NCBI GenBank assembly: GCA_028285035.1
Contig: JANQQF010000178.1
Span: forward strand, 1 to 28,285
Source: Phycisphaerae bacterium
GTDB lineage: Bacteria > Chloroflexota > Anaerolineae > 4572-78 > J111
Reading direction: 5' to 3'
DNA length: 28,285 nt
The notes under the pieces were generated by a model that was given only the letters and a program-made list of their open reading frames with translations, had not been told where the DNA came from and did not search any database. Every line of letters begins with the position of its first letter. Position 1 is the first letter of the stretch. The position numbers were made by a program, and so were the translations under genes. Positions 7,862 through 14,999 of this stretch are shown piece after piece.

Positions 7862-9541
7862 CTAATACTTCGCAAATATCGACTCTTCGCGGGTGATAAC
7901 ATCCAACAGCACGGGACGTCCGGCATCCATCTCTCGGATAGCCCGTTGCAAGGCGAGTTTGAGGTCAGCCACCTGCTCGACCCGCTCGGTATACCCACCC
8001 AATGATTGAGCCACACCCGCATAATCGCCCGTGAGGTTGCGGGTGCCAAATTTTTCGGTGGAGATGGGCAGGTAGCCGTCGTAGCCACCGAGGACGCCGT
8101 TGTTGAGGATAATGGTACAAATGGGGATTTGATAGCGCACGGCGGTTTCAAAATCTATCCCGACCATTCCAAAGGCTCCATCACCCATAATGTTGACAGC
8201 GTACCAATCGGGCTTTGCCAACTTGGCCCCCATCGCCAGACCGAGGCTGGTGCCGAGATGGGTGGTCTTGCCCCAGCCGATGTAGCCGTGGGGCACAATG
8301 GCCTCGTAGGTGGCGGTCACTTGATCGCGAGGACTGCCCGCTTCGTGGGTGACGGTAGTGCGGGTGCGATCAAAGGTTTGCATCACCTCCCAAATGACAC
8401 GGTACGGGCTAATCGGGTTGTCGTCGTTGGTCAAACGAGGTAGCCACTCGGCCATAAATTCGGCTTTGACGGTGGCGACCTCATTGGCGATGGCGGTTTT
8501 GCCCTGCCGTCCTGTTTTGCCCAACGTCTCCTGCGCCTTGGCTATCATTTGTTCCAACACTAACTTAGCATCACCGAGTACGCCGTAAGAGATAACGTAA
8601 TCCTTGCCAATATCCTGGCTGTTGTGGGTGATCTGGGCGATGATCTTACCATCGGGGATGGGCGTGATGTAAGGCGAGCGGGTGAAGCTGGTGCCGATGC
8701 CGAGCACAAAGTCGGCCTTATCCAAGAAGTGGCGGACCATCTTGGTGCGAGAAGCTCCGCCTGTGCCTAGAGCCAGCGGATGATTTTCGGGGAAGGCACT
8801 TTTGCCATTGAGGGTGGTCATCACCGGAATTTGGGTCAGTTCGGCGAACTGGAGCAATGCAGGGCACGCCTCAGCATAGAAAATCCCTTGGCCTGCGACA
8901 ATCACCGGATGTTTGGCGGCAAGGAGGGCCTCGACCACCTCGTCCACGTCTTGTGGATCGCCACTGGCTTGGGTGCTGGGCGGCGATTGATAGCCAGCCA
9001 CCGTTTCATTGGCAATCGGCTCCTCCATCACATCTGTGGGCACCTCCAACATGACGGGGCCTTGTGGTCCGTTGCGGAGTTGACTGAAGGCGTAGTGCAT
9101 CATTTGCGGGATGCGGGCGGACTGGTTGACCTCGGCTACCCATTTGGTGATGTTGCGGAAATTGTAGGTGGCCTGGAAATTGGGGCCGATATCTTGGCGA
9201 TCTCGATCATAGCCACCAGGCATTAGGAGCATCGGCGTGTTGTCGCCATAAGCCTGGGCCACGCCCCCAAACGCGTTCTCAATGCCCGGCCCATCCTGCA
9301 CAAAGACGACGGGTGTTTTCTTGCCATCGCTCAAACGCGAGTAGCCGTCGGCGATGTGAATGGCAATCCGCTCGGTGCGACACATGATAGGCTGAGTGCC
9401 GAGGTCAGCCACAGTGTCGATCATTTCGTTGTGGGGGAAGCAGGTGACGAGGTCGACTCCTTCCTTTTGTAAAATGTGGGCGATGGCTGCAGCGCCACGC
9501 ATCGTTGTGTGGTTTGATTGGGCTGTTTCGGTAGTTTTCAT
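7862..9541 (-). CDS. ThDP-dependent enzyme of the acetolactate synthase / 2-oxo-acid decarboxylase family
   Basis: The 559-aa length and three-domain plan fit the AHAS/benzoylformate decarboxylase/2-hydroxyacyl-CoA lyase superfamily. The N-terminal PYR domain has the cofactor-activating glutamate E57 in RTERIAIHIADGYSR, preceded by CFPHNE (34-39). The central domain (about 200-340) has the usual Rossmann-like character. The C-terminal PP domain carries the Mg/ThDP motif GDG (453-455) to NN (480-481), preceded by TTHLGTSLGLAMGAKLA. The start is ATG with GGAG seven bases upstream. It is the last gene of a minus-strand set with an FMN 2-hydroxy-acid dehydrogenase, a UroD-like enzyme and IclR, separated from them by a 360-base repeat-rich gap. 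A true biosynthetic AHAS is less likely, because no small subunit or ilv gene is nearby. Cleavage or decarboxylation of a 2-oxo acid made by the neighbour is my inference; the substrate is unknown. Confidence 0.85.
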   Translation of the reverse strand: MKTTETAQSNHTTMRGAAAIAHILQKEGVDLVTCFPHNEMIDTVADLGTQPIMCRTERIAIHIADGYSRLSDGKKTPVVFVQDGPGIENAFGGVAQAYGDNTPMLLMPGGYDRDRQDIGPNFQATYNFRNITKWVAEVNQSARIPQMMHYAFSQLRNGPQGPVMLEVPTDVMEEPIANETVAGYQSPPSTQASGDPQDVDEVVEALLAAKHPVIVAGQGIFYAEACPALLQFAELTQIPVMTTLNGKSAFPENHPLALGTGGASRTKMVRHFLDKADFVLGIGTSFTRSPYITPIPDGKIIAQITHNSQDIGKDYVISYGVLGDAKLVLEQMIAKAQETLGKTGRQGKTAIANEVATVKAEFMAEWLPRLTNDDNPISPYRVIWEVMQTFDRTRTTVTHEAGSPRDQVTATYEAIVPHGYIGWGKTTHLGTSLGLAMGAKLAKPDWYAVNIMGDGAFGMVGIDFETAVRYQIPICTIILNNGVLGGYDGYLPISTEKFGTRNLTGDYAGVAQSLGGYTERVEQVADLKLALQRAIREMDAGRPVLLDVITREESIFAKY

Positions 9542-9719
9542 GAGGTTACTCCGATTTGTTGTTCAATAAATCCCTTAGATGCTGCAATTAATAGGATATT
9601 CACAGGATTAAAAGCAAAGCTCCATTTTTATAAATGATAGATTCTTCCGTTGAGATTTCCGTATACTGTAACATTTCAGGGATTTCTCGGCGCATTGCTT
9701 CTCCTAAGAAACTGGTTAG

Positions 9720-9890
9720 GTTGTGTCGTACCCGAATGAAGTAGTCGGGTATCCACTGGTTGGAGGCAGCGAACGATGGACTCCGGCTATGAAAACCATA
9801 GCACAAAAGCACGCGGGAGTGACACGGTCCAACGTTTCTTTCTTTTTGTAGAAGCCCAGCCGTCGGGCTTCTCAGTTACTCGAAATGATA
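9720..9890. repeat. Composite of degenerate intergenic repeats
   Basis: The 360-base gap between the ThDP and FMN genes is made largely of small inverted repeats. These are TACCCGA (9729-9735)/TCGGGTA (9745-9751), GCTATG (9786-9791)/CATAGC (9797-9802), and AGAAGCCC/GGGCTTCT (9850-9872). A TCGAAATGA end at 9880-9888 matches the MITE family seen at 7402 and 13294. Phrases such as ATGGACTCCGGC and CGCGGGAGTGACAC look like a second common repeat family. A 70-codon open frame (9600-9812, minus) runs over part of this and is probably not a gene. The rest of the gap (9542-9719) shows only the ribosome-binding site of the ThDP gene. Confidence 0.45.
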
Positions 9891-9901
9891 TTTAAATAGT
9901 T

Positions 9902-11044
9902 TTATTCGATCAAAAACTCAGGCAACTCGGCCACGGTAGGACACCCCATCTGAGCCATAGCTCCTTTGAGCTCTTCTTTCAAAATATACATTGCATGGTC
10001 GGCCCCTTTTTTGCCCGCAGCAGCGACGGCATAGACAAAGGGACGGCCCAAAAAGACAAAGTCGGCTCCCAGGGCAAGCATCCGAGCAATGTCGAGGCCG
10101 TTACGGATGCCGCTGTCGGCCATAATTGGTATGTCAGGACCAAGAGCCGCCCGAATTTTTGGTAGGGCGGTGACAGCACTCGGTGCGGCATCAAATTGCC
10201 GTCCGCCGTGGTTGGAAACGATGATCCCATCGGCCCCCAAAGCGATGTAAGCTTTAGCCTCTTCGACATCAAGCACACCTTTAACCAAAATGTCTCCAGC
10301 CCAACGGTCCCGGATCGATTTGAAGCGCTCGGCGGTGATGTGCCCTTTCATCGAGGTGGAGATAAATTCAACCGAGTCGCGGAGCGTGCCTTTACCGGGA
10401 TAGTACGGTTTCAGGGTTTCAAACTCGGGCACACCGACCGCGAGCATTTGTAGGGACCAGCTGGGCCGGGTGATCATCTGCCATAGGGTGCGTAGGTCGA
10501 AGCGGGGGGGAACGGATAGACCGTTTCGAAGATCCCGTTCACGCCGTGTTTCGACCGGGATGTCCACGGTCAGCACCAACGTCTGATAGTCTGTCTCTCG
10601 GCACCGATCCAGAATATCTTGTTCAATGTCTGGAGTGTCGGAGGGGTAGTATTGAAACCACCCGTGCTCACCGGCCACGGGTTTTAGCCGCTCCAGGCTG
10701 ACACATGCGTAGGTGCTGAGGACGTAGGGCAGGTTGTGGCTGCGGGCGATACTGGCCAGAATGCGTTCCAAATCAGGCCACATTAGCCCGGATAGCCCCA
10801 TTGGCGCGACCCCAAATGGGGCATCAAATTCATAATTAAGTAGCTTTGCGCGAATATCCGGCTTTTGGGCGTCAGATAGGTAGCGTGGCATCAACAAGAT
10901 CTCATTCAGGGTATCTCGATTGCGCTGGATACACGCTTCGACACCGATGCCACCCACCATATAATCGTGGACAAACTTGGGCATTCGTTTGGCTGCGGCC
11001 TGCTCCATCATCGCGATGGAGGGGAATCGTTTATCGAGGCTCAT
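9902..11044 (-). CDS. FMN-dependent 2-hydroxy-acid dehydrogenase/oxidase
   Basis: This 380-aa enzyme belongs to the family of L-lactate dehydrogenase (LldD), glycolate oxidase and mandelate dehydrogenase, which oxidises an (S)-2-hydroxy acid to the 2-oxo acid. Key residues are in place: Y28 (HDYMVGG), Y132 (QYY), R168 within TVDIPVETRRERDLRNG, K255, the catalytic His279 and Arg282 in SNHGGRQ (277-283), and the FMN phosphate loop D310-SGIR. No membrane-anchoring insert is obvious in the region before H279, so soluble-oxidase and dehydrogenase forms both remain possible. The ATG overlaps the stop of the UroD-like gene by four bases (ATGA, 11041-11044), which implies translational coupling. With the downstream ThDP enzyme this resembles the mandelate logic (dehydrogenase then decarboxylase), but the true substrate cannot be read from the sequence. 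Confidence 0.9.
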   Translation of the reverse strand: MSLDKRFPSIAMMEQAAAKRMPKFVHDYMVGGIGVEACIQRNRDTLNEILLMPRYLSDAQKPDIRAKLLNYEFDAPFGVAPMGLSGLMWPDLERILASIARSHNLPYVLSTYACVSLERLKPVAGEHGWFQYYPSDTPDIEQDILDRCRETDYQTLVLTVDIPVETRRERDLRNGLSVPPRFDLRTLWQMITRPSWSLQMLAVGVPEFETLKPYYPGKGTLRDSVEFISTSMKGHITAERFKSIRDRWAGDILVKGVLDVEEAKAYIALGADGIIVSNHGGRQFDAAPSAVTALPKIRAALGPDIPIMADSGIRNGLDIARMLALGADFVFLGRPFVYAVAAAGKKGADHAMYILKEELKGAMAQMGCPTVAELPEFLIE

Positions 11045-12219
11045 GCCTTTGCCTTTACCCGTCGTCGATTTTTGCGTCGCTCTACGCCAGCGCCAGGGAC
11101 TTGGGGGGGCGCGGGTTGGGGTGCGAGTTCTTCTGGTATATTCGCATAGTCGCCGTATTTGCGAGCAGCTTCAAACATGCGCATTGCGTTTTCGGGTTTA
11201 CAGCCGGGATGAAGTGAATTAGAGGAGCAAAGGATGTAGCCTCCACCCGGCGCAGCGATTTGAATCGTTTCATACACCGCTTCCTCAACTTCATCCGGCG
11301 TGCCGAAAACGAGCAGGTCCAGACAGTCGATATTGCCAAAGACGCACATTCTGCCTTGCAGGTGCTGTTTGGTGGCCCCGATATGCATACATTGTGGTTG
11401 CACCGGATGGAAGCCATCAAAGCCGGCTTCAACGAAGGCATCTAAAATTGGCCAGACCACGCCGTCGCAATGTTTGAAAACCTGCATTCCTTTGGCGTGG
11501 ATGTAGTTATTCATCTCTTGTTTGTAGGGTAGAATAAACTCGTAAAAATGATCAAGCGACATCAGGGTGGTGATGTTGCCCGCCATGTCGCCATCGAACG
11601 CGACAATGCTAAAGCCAACATCCTGGGCGTAGTCGACGATTTGTTTGTTGAACTCAACGACCTCGCGGGCCACTGCGTGGGCTAATTCTGGATCGGTCAT
11701 ATAGTCCGTCATCAGCTTGTCCATGCCCCCCCGAATCAGCCAACTTTCTTGAAAGGGACCGTTCATACTCAAAATGTGGGCTCGATTGGGGCCGATTTTG
11801 TCGATCACATAGGCCGCGCCTTCAAAATCTTCCAGCGAGACTCGGTCAGCCATTCGATAGGTGTCCAGGTCTTTCATAGACTTGACCCCACCCTCCATTA
11901 TGGCTGGGATGCCGTGTTCACTCAGCAGGAAGCCACGATCATACTTATCGATCCCCCAATCATCTTTAACCCGGGTCAAGCCTGTTGAGTAGGAGAGCCA
12001 GGTCGCGTCGTGGTCCATTGCATCAATGACCTCACAGTAGGTATCCAGATAGGCTTTGCTTTCTTCCCCTTTGCGTGTCGCTGTGGCTTTCTTTGCCGCA
12101 TTCAAACCCAGCAAGTCGGCCATGCCCAGAATGACTTTTTCATCAATGTAATCAAACATTGGTACCCGATCGGGGATGCCCAAATTGAGGGCGGTGGTAA
12201 ATCTTTCTTTTGGCGTCAT
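11041..12219 (-). CDS. Uroporphyrinogen decarboxylase (URO-D)-like catabolic protein
   Basis: This 392-aa protein has the URO-D/MtaA TIM-barrel pattern: MTPKERFTTALNLGIPDRVP at the start, DDWGID, GNITTLMSLDHF (215-226), FGNIDC (294-299) and GGGYILCSSNSLHPGCKPEN (325-344). It is not heme-pathway HemE: the family is broad and includes cobalamin-linked methyltransferases. The HxC zinc signature of MtaA/CmuA is not cleanly present. The equivalent site reads KHCDG (249-253), so methyl transfer is uncertain. A proline-rich then strongly basic tail (about 367-392, RRKNRRRVKAKA) extends past the usual end. The gene sits 75 bases after iclR and overlaps the FMN enzyme gene, so it belongs to the same operon. 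A weak AAGG site precedes the ATG. Its reaction is not known. Confidence 0.8.
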   Translation of the reverse strand: MTPKERFTTALNLGIPDRVPMFDYIDEKVILGMADLLGLNAAKKATATRKGEESKAYLDTYCEVIDAMDHDATWLSYSTGLTRVKDDWGIDKYDRGFLLSEHGIPAIMEGGVKSMKDLDTYRMADRVSLEDFEGAAYVIDKIGPNRAHILSMNGPFQESWLIRGGMDKLMTDYMTDPELAHAVAREVVEFNKQIVDYAQDVGFSIVAFDGDMAGNITTLMSLDHFYEFILPYKQEMNNYIHAKGMQVFKHCDGVVWPILDAFVEAGFDGFHPVQPQCMHIGATKQHLQGRMCVFGNIDCLDLLVFGTPDEVEEAVYETIQIAAPGGGYILCSSNSLHPGCKPENAMRMFEAARKYGDYANIPEELAPQPAPPQVPGAGVERRKNRRRVKAKA

Positions 12220-12294
12220 GGCGTTACCTTTTTGATTGTAAGTTTAGAGGGAATGGATTCCCGATTAAATTTTTCTTTAGCAATGTTTGACTGA

Positions 12295-13083
12295 TTAAGT
12301 ACCCTTTGTCGGGCCTGTAATTTCTGTTCGCCCCCGCTGCCCACTCAAGTTCTCACTAATTGTTTCGGCGATGTCAATGATTTTTTGCGTTAACGCTGAT
12401 TCGGGATGGATAGGAGGGAAGCGAAAGACGGGGCCGTAGATGTTGATCATGGCGACAAGGTTGTGGCTGGTATTGTAGATGGGGGCGGAGAGGCCCACCA
12501 AGCCCAACTCAGATTCATCACTGGCCCAAGCATAGCCTCGGGCTTGAACGTCATTCAGTTGTTCTTGTAAGTTCGTTGGATTTGTAATGGTGTGAGGGGT
12601 AAATTGGGTTAGGGGTTGGTTTAAGTAGTGCTTAAGACGCGCTTCTGGCCAATGAGCGAGGAGAATTTTCCCTGGCGAATAGGCGTGTAAATCAGGAATC
12701 CGATAGCCGGTAAAATCACGCATCTGAATATCGAAGCGACATTCGATTTGATCGATATAGTGAATTTGATCGTTTTCAGGTAGAGCCAGACTGACGGTTT
12801 CGCCCGTGGCTTCAGCCAGTTGCTCCATATAAGGCCGAATGATGGTTTGGAGGTAGTAGGGCTGCCAAATCAAAGCAGCGGTGGCGGGACCAAGCCGGAA
12901 GCCATCCCCATCAGGCACGCGTTCGACGGTTTCCAGGCTCTCCAAAGTGGATAGCATCCGAGCGACGGTGCTTTTGGGCAGATCAACGACATCCGTCATT
13001 TCGGCTAGGCTAATCCCGTCGGGATAGTTCGCCACAATATTGAGAATGGTGAAGGCTCGTTTGACTGATTGAATATCCGACAT
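12295..13083 (-). CDS. IclR-family transcriptional regulator
   Basis: An N-terminal winged helix-turn-helix (SVKRAFTILNIVANYPDG, LAEMTDVVDLPKSTVARMLS, then FRLGP) is followed by the IclR effector-binding domain (METLAEATGET-like PYMEQLAEATGETVSLAL, HAYSPGKILLA, GYAWASDESELGLVGLSAPI). I chose the ATG at 13081-13083 (262 aa, MSDIQSVKRAF), which is where IclR proteins normally begin. The frame stays open 25 codons further, to 13158, but that extension is unlike the family. Upstream, around 13087-13112, lies TTCCATTATACG on the minus strand, reminiscent of IclR-type half sites, so autoregulation is possible but weakly supported. It heads the minus-strand cluster and probably controls the UroD-like, FMN and perhaps ThDP genes in response to the pathway substrate. 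Confidence 0.88.
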   Translation of the reverse strand: MSDIQSVKRAFTILNIVANYPDGISLAEMTDVVDLPKSTVARMLSTLESLETVERVPDGDGFRLGPATAALIWQPYYLQTIIRPYMEQLAEATGETVSLALPENDQIHYIDQIECRFDIQMRDFTGYRIPDLHAYSPGKILLAHWPEARLKHYLNQPLTQFTPHTITNPTNLQEQLNDVQARGYAWASDESELGLVGLSAPIYNTSHNLVAMINIYGPVFRFPPIHPESALTQKIIDIAETISENLSGQRGRTEITGPTKGT

Positions 13084-13293
13084 CATTGTCTCGTATAATG
13101 GAATGCATACTGTATCGTGAGATAAGAGCATTAAACACGAAATTAATTTATTTGTCAAGATGTGATCCCAATTTGGTCAAGGTCTCGTCAGAGACTGGTC
13201 AGGGTTGCAGTAAGCAATAACGCGGAGGGACTGATACAGTGGTAAAAAACTGAATGATAATATAAATGTCAGTGATAGGAAGTATAGAGGACG

Positions 13294-13389
13294 TGTCATT
13301 TCGACGACGACGGAGGAGAAATCTTCTAATTTAAGCGTGAGAGGTAACCGACCTAGAAGATTTCTCACTCTAACGGGTTCGAAATGACA
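13294..13389. repeat. MITE-like inverted repeat with TGTCATTTCGA ends
   Basis: Perfect 11-base ends, TGTCATTTCGA (13294-13304) and TCGAAATGACA (13379-13389), enclose a second perfect 13-base pair, GAGAAATCTTCTA (13316-13328) with TAGAAGATTTCTC (13354-13366). The whole 96-base element can fold into one long hairpin. Its ends match the repeat at 7402-7546. It lies between the divergent iclR gene and the membrane-protein operon. It encodes no protein, and the open frame reading across it on the minus strand is not credible. Confidence 0.75.
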
Positions 13390-13455
13390 TAATATCTCAT
13401 CATTTACAATTAGGCCACCACTAAAAATTGAATGTATATAAATTGGAGGTTAGAT

Positions 13456-14172
13456 ATGGAAGACAGTATGAAATCGAGTTTGCAGCAACTGAGCGAAGTT
13501 CTGGATAAAAACTTACCCGAACCAGCACGAGTGCCCTCTAGGAACCTAACGCCATCCGTGACAGGGTTGGGTATTATTGGATCGATTTTACAACACCCTA
13601 CTCAATTTTTTCAGGAAATTCAACAGCGGGTAAAGTTATCCCAGAAAATCGTATCATTATTTGTGACCAGTCTTTTATTTTTGACAATTTATGGGGGCGT
13701 TTTAGGGGTAGGCCATCCACGCTTGTCATTTGGAGCCGCCGTAGCTGTTCCATTTCTCTTTATAGGTAGCTTAGTGACCTGTTTGCCAGTGATGTATCTG
13801 CTGGATGTGTTGACTGGGTCGCAGCGTAGTTTTGGGCAGACCGTTACTGTGATTCTAACCTCGACCTGTGTGGCGGCTACGGTCTTCTTTAGCTTTTCGC
13901 CGATTATGATGGTCTTTCGATTAACGGGGACGATTGTCCAGTTTTTCTTTCTCAATTTGGGAATTATGGCGCTGGCCGCGTTGGTCGGACTCATTTTTGT
14001 GGCCCAAGGGCTGATCCAAACGGCGATTGTCGACCCAAACCATAATTTAAGTGGGGTGAATCGGGGGCTTCATTTTCTGTGGATGCTGGTTTATCTAATG
14101 GTCATCGTTCAGCTAGGGCAAGGGATGTTGGCCTTTTTTGAAGAGACCGGTGGCTTTTTTGGCTATTTCTAG
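13456..14172 (+). CDS. Multi-span integral membrane protein (Yip1-like in character)
   Basis: This is a 238-aa protein starting at the ATG at 13456, chosen because GGAGG (13445-13449) lies six bases upstream. An earlier in-frame ATG at 13432 lacks a ribosome-binding site. A soluble N-terminal stretch of about 50 residues is followed by five or six hydrophobic segments (IVSLFVTSLLFLTIYGGVLGV, VAVPFLFIGSLVTCLPVMYL, VILTSTCVAATVFFSF, FFFLNLGIMALAALVGLIFV, FLWMLVYLMVIVQLGQGML). The layout recalls Yip1-type membrane proteins, but I cannot confirm the family. The next gene starts 17 bases downstream and is also membrane-anchored, so the two probably form an operon and may work as a complex. Function unknown. 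Confidence 0.8.
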   Translation: MEDSMKSSLQQLSEVLDKNLPEPARVPSRNLTPSVTGLGIIGSILQHPTQFFQEIQQRVKLSQKIVSLFVTSLLFLTIYGGVLGVGHPRLSFGAAVAVPFLFIGSLVTCLPVMYLLDVLTGSQRSFGQTVTVILTSTCVAATVFFSFSPIMMVFRLTGTIVQFFFLNLGIMALAALVGLIFVAQGLIQTAIVDPNHNLSGVNRGLHFLWMLVYLMVIVQLGQGMLAFFEETGGFFGYF

Positions 14173-14189
14173 GTTGATCGAGGTGAGAT

Positions 14190-14993
14190 ATGACTGAATT
14201 TTCCGGAGAATCCCATCAAACTCAGCTGCCTATCACAAACCCTCGCCAAAATTGGGATGTGATATTGGGGATTGGGGTGGTGTGTATCATTATCGTTTTG
14301 GTTGGGATTAACATCTGGGCGTATTTTAATAGCGTCGATGACACAGAGCCAAACCTGTTGCGTAGTTTACCACTCTGGTTACAAATTAGTGGTGTGATTG
14401 GGGTGGTCGGGGTTTTGGGTGGGGGCTGCTGGTTTTTGTGGTGCTGGACGTGGCGTAAACAGGCAACCCTGCCTAGCTACGAGGTCCATCTGCAAAAGGC
14501 CCTTCATTATACCCAGAATGTTGAGCGGTTGCTCAAGATGGGGGCCAATCCGCACGAGGCACAGTTGTTGGATCAAATTTATGCGTGGCGGACAATCATT
14601 GAGACGATTGCTCAAGCCTTAACCGATTTAGCTGACCACGATAATTTGATTGCCTTTGATTTGAGGCAAATGCCAAATCTGATCATTAAGTTAGAGCAGC
14701 AAGTGGCTCAAGAGGCTGATCCCATTGTAAAAAATGATTTGGCCCAGATGTTAATCCAACGTCAAAATCAACAACAGGCCCTTCAGCAACTACAAAACAT
14801 CCGCCGTCGGGCTGAAATTCAGATTGAGCGCACCATTGCTGTCTTGGGCACAATTTATTCACAACTGCTGACCTATCGCTCCAGCACCCACGTGATTGAT
14901 TATCAGCGACTGGCCGATAATGTCGCTTCGGAAGTGCGACATTTGGAGGATTATTTGGCCGCATTGCAGGAGGTTAAAGGGACTCGGCCTTGA
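14190..14993 (+). CDS. Membrane-anchored coiled-coil protein, function unknown
   Basis: In this 267-aa protein, two transmembrane helices (about residues 23-46 and 63-88, the second with GVVGVLGGGCWFLWCW) are followed by a long soluble helical region (95-265). Residues about 160-220 are rich in Gln, Leu and Arg in a coiled-coil pattern (LIIKLEQQVAQEADP, QRQNQQQALQQLQNIRRR). The start ATG follows GAGGTGAG closely. It is the second gene of a two-gene operon with the preceding membrane protein. Its stop lies only six bases from the stop of the convergent HEAT-repeat gene, with no visible terminator between them, so the 3' ends of the two transcripts must overlap. No family recognised. Confidence 0.75.
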   Translation: MTEFSGESHQTQLPITNPRQNWDVILGIGVVCIIIVLVGINIWAYFNSVDDTEPNLLRSLPLWLQISGVIGVVGVLGGGCWFLWCWTWRKQATLPSYEVHLQKALHYTQNVERLLKMGANPHEAQLLDQIYAWRTIIETIAQALTDLADHDNLIAFDLRQMPNLIIKLEQQVAQEADPIVKNDLAQMLIQRQNQQQALQQLQNIRRRAEIQIERTIAVLGTIYSQLLTYRSSTHVIDYQRLADNVASEVRHLEDYLAALQEVKGTRP

Positions 14994-14999
14994 CATCTG

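Noticed and set aside
7862..9541. Biosynthetic acetolactate synthase (ilvB)
   Set aside because: There is no small subunit or branched-chain gene nearby. The neighbours are catabolic, and the CFPHNE region departs from the usual G-x-P-G-G start of the PYR domain.
9600..9812. 70-codon open frame on the minus strand in the gap after the FMN gene
   Set aside because: It runs through degenerate inverted repeats, has no ribosome-binding site, and shows no recognisable domain. A transposase relic was considered but could not be supported.
9850..9872. AGAAGCCC/GGGCTTCT hairpin as terminator of the FMN gene
   Set aside because: The stem is good but no T-run follows on either strand, and it adjoins a MITE-type end, so it was treated as part of the repeat patch.
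13370..13389. GGGTTCGAAAT, resembling a tRNA T-loop
   Set aside because: It is the terminal inverted repeat of the MITE; no acceptor, anticodon or D arm can be drawn around it.
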